Below, in pieces: positions 25,982 to 35,127 of a stretch of DNA of 64,000 bases. Made by a program: the position numbers and the translations under genes. Under the pieces are notes generated by a model that saw nothing but the letters and a program-made list of their open reading frames with translations, had not been told where the DNA came from and made no database searches. The stretch is from DTKD01 sp050948905 (lineage in GTDB: Bacteria; Armatimonadota; UBA5829): positions 62,001 to 126,000 of the forward strand of contig JBMNES010000001.1 in assembly GCA_050948905.1 (NCBI GenBank). The letters run 5' to 3'. The first letter of the stretch is position 1. The number at the start of each line of letters is the position of its first letter.

Positions 25982-27367
25982 TCAATCAATCTCGACTCTG
26001 AACTTGGTGCTGCCTATCTGCACGGTGTCGTTTGGTGCGAGTTGATGGCGTGTGATTCTGGCGTTGTTGACGTGCGTGCCGTTTGTGCTGCCATCATCAT
26101 AGATTATATACACATCGCCCTCTTTTGCGATATGCGCGTGATTTCGGGACACTGAGTTGTCCAGCGGCAGTGCGATGTCTTTGGTAGATTCGCGACCGAT
26201 CTGGGCTTGAGAGTCTATGGTAAAAGTGTTATTTGCATACGGGCCGGAGAATCCGACCAGCCGTGCGCCTTGTCTGGTAACAGCTTGCACAGGGATAGTC
26301 TGGTCGCCAAGTGACGTGGCTGCTGGAGCAGGTCGGGTTGGCTGGCCTACAGTGCAGTCGCAATTGCCTGATGCGTCTTTGGTGGCCCCACAGAACTGGC
26401 AGATGTGTTCGGATTGTGGAATCTGCACTGCGGTGGGATATGACATATGAGTGGAGCGCGCAGTCGATTTGTCCCTGTATTGAAACTTTGTCTTGCCTAT
26501 TTCGAGCAAATCGCCGTCGGTGAGGTATTCGCGCTGGCTGATTTTATTTCCATTGAGCCTTGTCCCATAAAACGAACCGGCGTCCTCGATTTGGTGGCGG
26601 TTTCCCAAAGCTGTTATCACAGCGTGCTTTTCGGCGACATCGGGATCGCTGAAGACCGGGATGTCTGCGTGTTCGTCACGACCGATCACGGTCACGGGCT
26701 TCTCTAATATGATCTCGCGGCCCTCGTTTCGACCGACGAGCTTGATTAGCCACGCTTTTTTGGTGAGTTCAGCCACAAATCCGATGAACAGTCCGATAGA
26801 GGCGCCGGTGATTCCGAAGGCGATGAAGCGTATCATAGCCGGGGCGAAGTTCGCCACCCCACCCTTGTTCATCCACACAAGTATTTCAAAGACGGAACCG
26901 CCGAGGCCGCCTCCGATAAATCCGCCGATTCCGCCGTTGATGATTTTCTTTGGATTAACAGTGGCGACTCCGTGGGACATACCGATCAGTCCGCCGATTA
27001 ATGCCCAGCCGAACCCGCGTCCTATCAGCAACAGGATAAATGAGAACAACCCAGCCGAGCCTGCCAACTGGTAGAGTATGCTGTAGACACGGCTGCCGAT
27101 GGTAAGGCCGATGATGCCTCCTCCGGCCCCAAACAGGGTGGATATCGCGATTCTCTTAATGGCCTGATGCGTTGACCCGGCCGAGACAGCCTCTGCCAGT
27201 CCGAGAGCAAAGCCGACCATCATACCCGATATCAAGCCGATCAAAAAGGTGTATGAGTAGGCCAAATCGCGCTCGACGTCAGGCATCAGCGGCGTCGGCT
27301 CCATAATGAGCCAGGCCGCCAGCATCCCGAAAGCGCCTGCTATTGTGTATCTAAGAATTCGCCCCAT
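25982..27367 (-). CDS. Membrane protein with two C-terminal FHA domains
   Basis: A 461-residue protein. The N-terminal half (about 1-215) has about six hydrophobic helices with glycine-zipper patterns (GGIGGFIGGGLGG). FHA 1 (about 218-300) is degenerate: VAEKHA replaces SRxHA, and GSFYGT lacks the Asn. A CQFCGATKDASGNCDC zinc motif follows (about 325). FHA 2 (about 365-460) is intact, with IGRES, SRNHA and GSTNGT. It could recruit phosphorylated partners to the membrane. Confidence 0.88.
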   Translation of the reverse strand: MGRILRYTIAGAFGMLAAWLIMEPTPLMPDVERDLAYSYTFLIGLISGMMVGFALGLAEAVSAGSTHQAIKRIAISTLFGAGGGIIGLTIGSRVYSILYQLAGSAGLFSFILLLIGRGFGWALIGGLIGMSHGVATVNPKKIINGGIGGFIGGGLGGSVFEILVWMNKGGVANFAPAMIRFIAFGITGASIGLFIGFVAELTKKAWLIKLVGRNEGREIILEKPVTVIGRDEHADIPVFSDPDVAEKHAVITALGNRHQIEDAGSFYGTRLNGNKISQREYLTDGDLLEIGKTKFQYRDKSTARSTHMSYPTAVQIPQSEHICQFCGATKDASGNCDCTVGQPTRPAPAATSLGDQTIPVQAVTRQGARLVGFSGPYANNTFTIDSQAQIGRESTKDIALPLDNSVSRNHAHIAKEGDVYIIYDDGSTNGTHVNNARITRHQLAPNDTVQIGSTKFRVEID

Positions 27368-27387
27368 ACTTAGTCAATTCTACACAT

Positions 27388-28695
27388 TTATATTTCGAAG
27401 CGGAACTTCGTGCCGCCTATTTGGATCTCGTCACCTGGCGAGAGCTGTTTCTCTGTGACACGAGCGCCGTTCACAAACGTGCCGTTTGCGCTGCCCTCAT
27501 CGCGAATGGTATATATGCCGCTGGATTCATTTATAGTGGCGTGGCGGCGGGATGCCGTGGAATCCTCGACAAGTGCGATTGGATTGCCGGCTTCGCGCCC
27601 TATGGTCATCGAAGGCGCGGTAAGCTCAAAAATATGACCCGCATACGCGCCCTGTGAGCCGATCAATCTCGGAACTCCAGGCGTAGACGCAGGTGGAGCA
27701 CTTGCTGCACCAGGTACTACACTGCACGCGCAGTTGCCGTTGGCATCCTTTGTCTGACCGCAGAACTGGCAGACATTCGGGTCTACCGTGGGTGCGGCGG
27801 GCGCTGCAGCGGCTTGATTCTGCTGCTCATCCGGAAGCTCGACACCCAGGCTTTTAAGAGCGGATTTGCCGGTGAGCCCCCTGGATTTGAGCACAATTGC
27901 TATCACCGCAATCGCGACGATGAGCATAAGCAAACCGGAGATAGTCTGCAGCACGCTGGCCCACGGCGAGGCTTTAGGCTCTGTTTTTTTGCCTGCCCTA
28001 GAAGGTGTTTTAGAATCGGGTTCAATGTTGAGCGTGTTGACATCTCCTGCGACTTTTATATCCCGTTGATAGTTGGGAGTGTCGCGCTTATCGGAGACTG
28101 TGATGTCGGAGTTTATAGTTTTGCGTAAGTTTTCGGCCTCAACCTTAACAGTTATTTCCCCGGTTGCGACGTTTGAGAAAGTCGCGACGCCCTCATCGGC
28201 GGGGGTGACAATCGCAACGTGTTTCTCGCTCATGCCGTCTGATATACGGACAATGGCGCTTTCGATGGGTTTGCCGTCCTCCGCTACAATTCGGAGGCGC
28301 ACCGTTCGTATATACTGAAATTCATCAGCAGGCAGATCGACGCTTTTGCCGGGCGCGAAATCCGCAATGGCGAGATTGCCGGTGGCCTTGTCCATTACAT
28401 ATAGCTTCGCCTTGCTGAAATTCTCGCCGAGAGGCTCAGTGTCGAGGTCGGTGGATTTGCCTTTGAATCGAACAGGCAAGGTGGATTGCGCAACCCCGTC
28501 GGCGTCGGTGTAGGTGAACCAGTAGACGTAACTGCCCTTTTGTTTGACGCTTAGGCGCGGAGCATCGTCTTTAGAATCCGCTTTATCTTCGACTGGGGCG
28601 GCTGTTTTCTCCGGGGCAGCGGCAATCGAGCCACAAACAAACACAGCCATAATGAGGACGACAACAGCTATCAGGATTCTTCTGCTTGTGTCTAT
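27388..28695 (-). CDS. Membrane-anchored FHA protein with extracytoplasmic domain; non-AUG start likely
   Basis: A signal peptide (RRILIAVVVLIMAVFVCG, including the upstream extension) precedes an extracytoplasmic beta-rich region with a carboxypeptidase-regulatory-like fold (about 110-220). A membrane helix (about residues 255-275), a CQFCGQTKDANGNCAC zinc motif and an FHA domain (IGREA, SRRHA, GSANGT) complete it. The first ATG (28650) has no Shine-Dalgarno sequence and splits the signal peptide. AAAGGAG lies before ATC-ATA at 28698-28693, so AUA or AUC is the likely start. First gene of the operon. Confidence 0.82.
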   Translation of the reverse strand: MDTSRRILIAVVVLIMAVFVCGSIAAAPEKTAAPVEDKADSKDDAPRLSVKQKGSYVYWFTYTDADGVAQSTLPVRFKGKSTDLDTEPLGENFSKAKLYVMDKATGNLAIADFAPGKSVDLPADEFQYIRTVRLRIVAEDGKPIESAIVRISDGMSEKHVAIVTPADEGVATFSNVATGEITVKVEAENLRKTINSDITVSDKRDTPNYQRDIKVAGDVNTLNIEPDSKTPSRAGKKTEPKASPWASVLQTISGLLMLIVAIAVIAIVLKSRGLTGKSALKSLGVELPDEQQNQAAAAPAAPTVDPNVCQFCGQTKDANGNCACSVVPGAASAPPASTPGVPRLIGSQGAYAGHIFELTAPSMTIGREAGNPIALVEDSTASRRHATINESSGIYTIRDEGSANGTFVNGARVTEKQLSPGDEIQIGGTKFRFEI

Positions 28696-28745
28696 GATGG
28701 ATCAACTCCTTTGATCTATATTGCAGACCCTATTTTGTTAAAAAC

Positions 28746-30335
28746 CTAATTATCAATATCAAGCCGAATTTTGGCAATGGCTTCGCTTATTGAATCGGCA
28801 AGGTCCGAGGCCAGCATCGAAGCCTCTCCCAGCTTTGTCGCCGCGATCTCACCGGCCAAACCATGTATATATACAGCCGCATTGGCATCGACAACCGCAT
28901 CGTCATCCTGAGCGAGCAAGCCGCCGATCATTCCGGATAATACATCCCCTGTGCCACCTGTGGCCATGCCGGGTGTGCCGGTCTGGTTAATATATGCACG
29001 CCCATCCGGCGCCGCGATTACAGACCCCGCCCCTTTGAGCACAACGGTTATGTTATTTTCAGTGGCAAATGCCCTCGCTGTGTCCAGTCTATTTGACTGC
29101 ACCTGCTCAGATGTAGTTCCCAACAGAGTCGCCATCTCGCCCGGATGAGGCGTTATGACGAGCGGAGCCTTGCATTCTTGCAGCACATCAAGGTCCTGCG
29201 CGATAGCATAAAGCGCATCAGCATCTATTATGGCAGGTTTCTTGAGACTGCGCAGTAGTTCGAGCGTAAAATCGACAGTATCGTCATCACGGCCGAAGCC
29301 CGGTCCAACAACGACGGCGTCCCATTTATTGACGTAGCTCATCACCGCATCCAGGGAGTCTATCCCGAACGCACGCGTCCTACCCTCCGGCACGGGGATA
29401 GTCATAGCCTCGGTGAGCTTGATCTCCATAATGTTGTTGAGAGATTCCGGCACCAGAACCGTAACTAAACCAGTGCCTATTCTGAGCGCGCCCATAGCGG
29501 CCAAGGTTGCTGCGCCGGTCATACCCTCCGAGCCTGCGACTATGGCGACGTGGCCGTAAGTGCCTTTATGCGCATCGGTGGGTCTGGGGTAGGATAAATG
29601 TGCAGCTACTGAAGAGTTGTTGAGGTAAACCGGCGCCTCAATTGGATTATCCGTAAGGGCTGTGGGGATTCCGATATCGGCCACAATCAGATTGCCTGCG
29701 TGTGATGCACCCGGATAGGTTACAAGACCGATTTTCGGCAGCGCAAATGTAACTGTGACATCCGCATTAATAGCAACTCCAGGCACAGCGCCAGTATCAG
29801 AATCCACTGCAGATGGTATATCAACCGACAGAACCGGGATGGCGAAATCGTCGTGCATTTCATTTATTCGAGTGATCACACTGTCAAAAGGCGGCTTCGG
29901 CCTGCCCTTCGCTCCCGTACCGAGCAGGGCATCGATTATAAGACAATATTCACCGTGGAAGAGCGCATCAGACACAGTGTCCGGATTATGCTCAATTCGT
30001 ATTTTCAAAGCCTCTGCGATTTTGATATTTTCCAGCGCATCACCTGTTGCTCTGCTTCTGTCGCCATAATAGACTATGGACGGGTCAGCTCCTGCCTTGA
30101 GCAGATAACGGGCGGCCACAAAACCATCTCCTCCGTTGTTACCGGGACCGCAGACTATGAGAATCTTTTTCTTGCCCAAATTCCCATCAAGCATGTCGAG
30201 CGCGGCTTCGAATACCGCACGTCCGGCGTTTTCCATTAATATCATGCTTGGGATACCAAAATCTGCGGTGGTGCGCGTGTCAAGGTCGCGCATTTGGGCC
30301 GCTGTTACCACTCTGATAAGCCTGGACTTGCTCAT
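28746..30335 (-). CDS. nnr: Bifunctional NAD(P)HX epimerase / ADP-dependent dehydratase
   Basis: A 529-residue metabolite-repair enzyme. The N-terminal YjeF epimerase domain (about 1-215) has MENAGRA and CGPGNNGGDGF. The C-terminal ribokinase-like dehydratase domain (about 225-525) has TPHPGEMA and GTGDVLSGMIGG. It repairs hydrated NAD(P)H. Its ATG overlaps the acpS stop (ATGA), the common acpS-nnr pair; the longer frame to 30365 lies inside acpS. Confidence 0.95.
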   Translation of the reverse strand: MSKSRLIRVVTAAQMRDLDTRTTADFGIPSMILMENAGRAVFEAALDMLDGNLGKKKILIVCGPGNNGGDGFVAARYLLKAGADPSIVYYGDRSRATGDALENIKIAEALKIRIEHNPDTVSDALFHGEYCLIIDALLGTGAKGRPKPPFDSVITRINEMHDDFAIPVLSVDIPSAVDSDTGAVPGVAINADVTVTFALPKIGLVTYPGASHAGNLIVADIGIPTALTDNPIEAPVYLNNSSVAAHLSYPRPTDAHKGTYGHVAIVAGSEGMTGAATLAAMGALRIGTGLVTVLVPESLNNIMEIKLTEAMTIPVPEGRTRAFGIDSLDAVMSYVNKWDAVVVGPGFGRDDDTVDFTLELLRSLKKPAIIDADALYAIAQDLDVLQECKAPLVITPHPGEMATLLGTTSEQVQSNRLDTARAFATENNITVVLKGAGSVIAAPDGRAYINQTGTPGMATGGTGDVLSGMIGGLLAQDDDAVVDANAAVYIHGLAGEIAATKLGEASMLASDLADSISEAIAKIRLDIDN

Positions 30336-30694
30336 TTTATGGTCTCCGCAACTACAACCGCACAAGCATATTGGTCGGTGTGCGATATACTGAGATGAAG
30401 ATGCACTCCTACGGCAGCGCTTCGAGCACGACCGAACAGGTTTAGAGCCGGTTTTCCTGATACACTATTGATCACCTCAACCTCCTGCCACGAGAAAGGC
30501 CCACCAAGTGCCTTGGCAGTTGCCTCCTTAGCTGCAAATCGGGCGGCAAGATGCTGGTATATCGACGGTTTACCCATAGAGTAACGCTGTTCAACGTCAG
30601 TAAATACCCGCTTGAGAAATGCGGGGCTACGCTCACATATTTCGCGTATCCGCTCGCAGTCTACTATATCTATTCCCAATCCTAATATCGGCAT
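30332..30694 (-). CDS. acpS: Holo-[acyl-carrier-protein] synthase
   Basis: AcpS of 120 residues. It transfers 4'-phosphopantetheine to ACP for fatty acid synthesis. The magnesium ligands are in GLGIDIVDCERI and RFAAKEATAKAL; LSISHTDQYACAVVV is the C-terminal motif. It is translationally coupled to nnr. Confidence 0.95.
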   Translation of the reverse strand: MPILGLGIDIVDCERIREICERSPAFLKRVFTDVEQRYSMGKPSIYQHLAARFAAKEATAKALGGPFSWQEVEVINSVSGKPALNLFGRARSAAVGVHLHLSISHTDQYACAVVVAETIK

Positions 30695-30789
30695 TTGTGC
30701 TCTTTCTATTATTTCATTGCCCTACTACTTTACGCCAATGTGTCTCAGTTATCCTGCCAGCATTGCTAATGAAAGGATGTTAGACCGCG

Positions 30790-30818
30790 TTGACGTCTGG
30801 CAATGGCGGCATTAACAT
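30790..30818 (+). promoter_or_regulatory. Possible promoter of the ComEC-like/CheB-like/PilB run
   Basis: TTGACG (30790-30795) and TAACAT (30813-30818) have a 17-base gap. Transcription would start about 20 bases before the next ATG. Confidence 0.45.
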
Positions 30819-30845
30819 ATACACATTACTAATCAAGGCGACAAT

Positions 30846-31715
30846 ATGCGCAAGACGTTTATCGTAATTTTGATTATTTTAATAGCGGCTGCCATAGCTT
30901 ACCTTTTTCTTCGTGCAGAGGAAAGCCAAAAGCCGAAAATAACCGGCCCGGCGTTGAAGGTGAGGTTTCTGGACCAGGACTTCGGCACTGCGAGCGTGCT
31001 TACTATGCCTGATGGTAGTGTGACTGTAGTAGACCCATCATCTGGTCGACCGACGCAGGCGCTGATCGAAATGCTGGGCAGCGAAGGCGTGAAGCAAATT
31101 GATGTGATAATTTCAACCCCTTCCAGGGATTGTGCCACCGCTTTGGCAAAGCTGGGTTCTGCTTTTACTGTTAATAGTATTATTCGTCCTGAACTTGGTC
31201 GAACCACCTCCAGTTGGAGACGGTGGATAAAAAGCAGCAAGTGGGAGCCGACTTCTGAAAAAGTCGTGAGTCGGGGGGATAGAGTTCGTCTTGCAGCGGA
31301 CGTGATTATGGAAGTCTTAAACCCGCCGCAGGACGCAAATATCCGCGGCTCTGGGGATGATTCTCTGGTTTTTAAAGTCGTTTATAAGGAATCCAGCATT
31401 CTTTATTTGTCTAACATCGGATCAAAAGGCGAGGCTGAGTTGATTGGCTCTCGGCAGGATCTTCAAAGCAGCATTATGGTGGCAGCCAGGAACGCGCGAT
31501 ACGGCAGCAATTGCCTGGAACTGTTGGCGGCGGTGAGGCCGCAGGTGTGTGTGGTGTCTGCTCTTCGTAACAACAAGCCCTCAGCCAGCGTGTTAAGCAG
31601 GCTGAGCACAATTAATACCGGAGCTACCCTATTCCGCACGGATAAGGATGGCATAATAGAAATAGATACAGATGGCCACTCGAATCAAGCTCTGGGTATG
31701 GGGGGCAGCTTTTAA
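30846..31715 (+). CDS. Membrane-anchored ComEC-type metallo-beta-lactamase-fold protein without metal ligands
   Basis: A 289-residue protein with one N-terminal anchor (about 4-22). The domain resembles the ComEC C-terminal region: KVRFLDQDFGTASVLTMPDG, TVVDPSSG, DDSLVFKVVYKESSILYLSNIGSKGEAEL, then LLAAVRPQVCVVS. Where active members carry HxHxDH, this has STPSRDCATAL, so the metal site is lost. It heads a run with a CheB-like protein and PilB, next to competence-type genes. Catalysis is unlikely; a binding role is inferred. Confidence 0.72.
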   Translation: MRKTFIVILIILIAAAIAYLFLRAEESQKPKITGPALKVRFLDQDFGTASVLTMPDGSVTVVDPSSGRPTQALIEMLGSEGVKQIDVIISTPSRDCATALAKLGSAFTVNSIIRPELGRTTSSWRRWIKSSKWEPTSEKVVSRGDRVRLAADVIMEVLNPPQDANIRGSGDDSLVFKVVYKESSILYLSNIGSKGEAELIGSRQDLQSSIMVAARNARYGSNCLELLAAVRPQVCVVSALRNNKPSASVLSRLSTINTGATLFRTDKDGIIEIDTDGHSNQALGMGGSF

Positions 31716-31762
31716 TATCCAACCTCCGACACCGAAATATTTCGAGTTGCCGGGGCGGGTAA

Positions 31763-32404
31763 ATGCAAAACATAGAACAGAAAACGAACTTTAGCCGCAA
31801 ATGCGAGATGCCGGTGATAGTCGGTTCAGGCACTGGCGGACCGCAGGCATTGATCGAAATATTACCTTATTTCGATGCGTCTTTTCTGGGGACCTTTATT
31901 ATAATGCAACAAATGGGGCCAGGGATGACGCGAGTTTTGGCAAAACACCTCAGTGCAAATTGTCAAATACCGGTATACGAACCGGAAGACGGACAGCAAT
32001 TAAACGCCTCAGAAATTCTTGTTGTGCCAAGCAATATGTTATTTACCCTGGCCAACAACGACGAGTCCGGTCATAGTAGCATTCAACTCTATAATGCACA
32101 AAATAACCCCGAGCTGTTGGAAACGCGCATTGATACTGCGATGGCGTCTGTAGCTAACCTCTATGGGCGCAACGCGACAGGCGTGTTATTGACTGGTATG
32201 GGAGAGGATGGTCGTGACGGGATGCGCGCAATCGCGGATTCCGGCGGCAGCACCATCGCCCAAAATGAAGAGACAAGCATCGTCTTCGATATGCCTTCTG
32301 CCGCGATTGATGCAGGGGCGGTACACGAAGTGCTTCCATTATGGAATATTGCAGACCACATCAAACATATAATATCCAGAGGTGCCAATGCAAACGCTGC
32401 GTAG
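31763..32404 (+). CDS. CheB methylesterase-like protein missing catalytic Ser and His
   Basis: A 213-residue protein covering only the CheB catalytic domain; no receiver domain. Active CheB has GASTGG (nucleophile Ser), QHMPPG (His) and LTGMGxDG (Asp). Here these read GSGTGG, QQMGPG and LTGMGEDG: Ser to Gly, His to Gln, Asp kept. Later motifs TIAQNEE and VFDMPSAAI match CheB. It is probably a non-catalytic scaffold or sensor. It overlaps the start of pilB by 17 bases, tying it to pilus function rather than a chemoreceptor operon. Confidence 0.8.
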   Translation: MQNIEQKTNFSRKCEMPVIVGSGTGGPQALIEILPYFDASFLGTFIIMQQMGPGMTRVLAKHLSANCQIPVYEPEDGQQLNASEILVVPSNMLFTLANNDESGHSSIQLYNAQNNPELLETRIDTAMASVANLYGRNATGVLLTGMGEDGRDGMRAIADSGGSTIAQNEETSIVFDMPSAAIDAGAVHEVLPLWNIADHIKHIISRGANANAA

Positions 32405-34100
32405 AATTAGGCTGGGAGATATGCTGGTCTGCGCCGGTCTGTTGTCTGAAGAGCAACTGCAATGGGCGCTTGAACAGCAGCAGGAAAGTTATCAAAGGCT
32501 GGGGGAGATACTCCTCAAAGCAAAACTTATCTCGGAAGATCAAATTATAGAAGCCCAGGCTCTGCAACTCGATATGCCATACGTACAGCTTGGGGATACT
32601 CCTATCCGACCGGACGTAATAAAGCTGGTGGCAGAGCATATTTCACGGACCTATAATTTGATCCCGATAAGCGCTACTTCTGATAGAATCACCATCGCTA
32701 TGGCTAACCCGATGGACGTGGAAGCCATTGATACGGTTGGGCGATTTTCTAAGAGGCGCGTAGTGGCGGTGCTGGCCAGCGAGAGCAGGATTCAAGCGGC
32801 CCTAGATAGAGCTTATGGCACGGGCGGCGAGGATATTACAGCCTCAATTGAGGAAGCCATCGGTGACGTCGAGGTCCAGGCGGAAAGTGACGCCCAGGAC
32901 GATCTTGCAGAAGAACGCAGGCAGAGCACTCAAGCTCCTGTAGTAAAGACCGTCAATCTCGTTTTGCAGGAGGCGGTGAAACAGCGCGCAAGTGATATTC
33001 ACTTTGAACCTCGTGCTAACAACCTGGAGATTAGATACAGATTGGACGGGGCGCTGCAGCATATTCGCAACCTGCCGAAACAACTCCAACCGGCGATCCT
33101 CAGCCGAATCAAAATCATGGCCGATATGGACATCGCCGAAAAGCGGTTACCCCAGGACGGCAGGATTAAGATCAAAATAGCCAATAAACTGGTGGATCTG
33201 CGCATTTCTTCGCTGCCTACGCAATATGGCGAAAGAATCGTAATTCGTATATTGGACAGGTCTGCTCAGCAGATATCAATAGACAGCCTCGGCTTTAACG
33301 AGGACGAACTGACCGTTTTTAACCGCCTTATACGAAAACCCTACGGCATCGTGCTGGTAACCGGCCCGACAGGAAGCGGAAAGACGACGACTCTGTATTC
33401 CGCTCTTAATGAAATAAAGTCGGTTGAAACCAACATTATGACTTGCGAGGACCCTATCGAGTACGAGCTGGATGGGATAAGCCAGTCTGCAATAAACGTC
33501 CGCGCTGGGCTTACTTTTGCTGCTCAACTGAGGGCGATTCTGCGACAGGACCCGGACATCATTCTTGTAGGTGAGATTCGCGACCAGGAGACGGCAGAAG
33601 TGGCGTTCCAGGCAGCTATGACAGGCCATTTGGTGTTCTCCACCCTGCACTGTAACGATGCTGCGTCGGCTATTACACGATTGATCGATATGGGAGTAGA
33701 GCCGTATTTGATCGGTTCGTCGGTGGTCGGAGTCATCGCACAAAGGCTGATTCGTACCCTTTGCCCGCGCTGCAAAACCGCTTATGAACCTACACCTGAA
33801 GAGCGCGCAGTCATCGGTGAATATGTTACCGATCCAGATATACGGTTTTATGCACCGTCGTCTTGTGGCGCTTGTAATGATCGAGGATTCGCTGGCCGAA
33901 TGGCTGTCTTTGAGGTGATGCCGGTCGACGAAGAGATTCGCAGGCTTACTTTAAGCTCACCAACTGCGGATCAGGTGCGGGACCTGGCCTTAAAGAAGGG
34001 TATGAAGACGATGAGAGAGCACGCGGCGGAGAAAATTGCCGCCGGGTTGACCTGCATTGATGAAGTGCAGCGGAAGGTATTCGTCGAAGACTGCACGTAG
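32388..34100 (+). CDS. pilB: Type IV pilus/type II secretion assembly ATPase (PilB/GspE)
   Basis: A 570-residue ATPase. Two N-terminal MshEN-like modules (about 1-150) contain LGDMLVCAGLL and LGEILLKAKLISEDQ. The GspE core has SDIHFEP, Walker A GPTGSGKTTT, EDPIEYE, Walker B IILVGEIRDQETAE and a four-Cys zinc motif (CPRC...CGAC). It drives pilin polymerisation. ATG at 32388 has AGAGGTG upstream; GTG at 32382 is possible. No PilC, PilT or pilins are in the window. Confidence 0.94.
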   Translation: MQTLRRIRLGDMLVCAGLLSEEQLQWALEQQQESYQRLGEILLKAKLISEDQIIEAQALQLDMPYVQLGDTPIRPDVIKLVAEHISRTYNLIPISATSDRITIAMANPMDVEAIDTVGRFSKRRVVAVLASESRIQAALDRAYGTGGEDITASIEEAIGDVEVQAESDAQDDLAEERRQSTQAPVVKTVNLVLQEAVKQRASDIHFEPRANNLEIRYRLDGALQHIRNLPKQLQPAILSRIKIMADMDIAEKRLPQDGRIKIKIANKLVDLRISSLPTQYGERIVIRILDRSAQQISIDSLGFNEDELTVFNRLIRKPYGIVLVTGPTGSGKTTTLYSALNEIKSVETNIMTCEDPIEYELDGISQSAINVRAGLTFAAQLRAILRQDPDIILVGEIRDQETAEVAFQAAMTGHLVFSTLHCNDAASAITRLIDMGVEPYLIGSSVVGVIAQRLIRTLCPRCKTAYEPTPEERAVIGEYVTDPDIRFYAPSSCGACNDRGFAGRMAVFEVMPVDEEIRRLTLSSPTADQVRDLALKKGMKTMREHAAEKIAAGLTCIDEVQRKVFVEDCT

Positions 34101-34109
34101 TATTGTTTT

Positions 34110-35126
34110 ATGGAGCTATTCGGATTAGATAGGGCCGAGTTGTCGCAGATTTGCGTTCAGCTCGGCCAATCTTCTTTTCGTGGTGGGCAGATAGCGCAGT
34201 GGCTGTATCGCAAAGGTGCGCGTGAAATAGGGGCGATGACGAACCTGCCCGCTGCGATGCGAGAGAGACTGGCGAATATCGCGACGATTTATAGATCGGA
34301 AGTCGCGCGCGAGTCGTCCTCTGCTGACGGCACCACTAAATATCTGCTTAAGTTGGTCGATAACGAGACCATCGAGAGTGTGCTGCTGCCCTACCCAGAC
34401 CGTGTCAGTGTGTGTGTCTCCACTCAAATCGGATGCCCTGCGGGATGTGTATTTTGCGCGACTGCTATGTGTGGGTTTGTGCGAAACCTCAGCGCCGGGG
34501 AGATTGTGGATCAGGTAATAACCCTGCAGGAACGCGGCGAACAGAGGGTGTCGCACGTGGTGATGATGGGTATGGGCGAGCCGCTGCTCAATTTCGACAA
34601 CGTGATTAAGGCACTGCACCTGCTAAATGACGAGGTGGGAATCGGGATGCGGAGGATGACGCTTTCCAGTGTGGGGATACCATCCGCCATCGACAGGTTG
34701 CGTGAACTTAACTTGCAGATCACCCTGGCGATATCTCTGCACGCGCCGACCGATGAGCTTAGGCAAAGCCTTATTCCCGTGGCAAAGAGATATCCGCTTG
34801 ATGAGTTGATGCGATCGTGCAGGGAGTATGCTAATCAGACGAAGCGGCGGATCACTTTTGAATATCTGTTATTGGCTGGGATAAACGATTCTCCTGAACA
34901 AGGCGTTGAGCTCGCAAAGCTGCTGCGGCATACGCTGTGTAATGTGAACCTGATACCATTTAACGAGGTCGAAGGTTTACCCTACAGGCGGCCATCACGT
35001 GAGGCGATAAAGGCGTTTCGGCAATCGCTGGAGGAGAACGGTGTTGAGGTGACTCAGCGGATGGAGCGAGGCCACTCGATCTCGGCAGCGTGTGGGCAGC
35101 TTAGGCGCAGGCATATTTCATCTTAG
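34110..35126 (+). CDS. rlmN: 23S rRNA/tRNA (adenine-C2) methyltransferase RlmN
   Basis: A 338-residue radical SAM enzyme that methylates A2503 of 23S rRNA and A37 of some tRNAs. The cluster motif is CPAGCVFCAT. The neighbouring resolving cysteines are in CVSTQIG and ISAACGQL. It begins nine bases after pilB, so it may ride on that transcript. It converges on the tRNA-Sec gene, whose CCA end starts one base after the stop. Confidence 0.96.
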   Translation: MELFGLDRAELSQICVQLGQSSFRGGQIAQWLYRKGAREIGAMTNLPAAMRERLANIATIYRSEVARESSSADGTTKYLLKLVDNETIESVLLPYPDRVSVCVSTQIGCPAGCVFCATAMCGFVRNLSAGEIVDQVITLQERGEQRVSHVVMMGMGEPLLNFDNVIKALHLLNDEVGIGMRRMTLSSVGIPSAIDRLRELNLQITLAISLHAPTDELRQSLIPVAKRYPLDELMRSCREYANQTKRRITFEYLLLAGINDSPEQGVELAKLLRHTLCNVNLIPFNEVEGLPYRRPSREAIKAFRQSLEENGVEVTQRMERGHSISAACGQLRRRHISS

Positions 35127-35127
35127 T

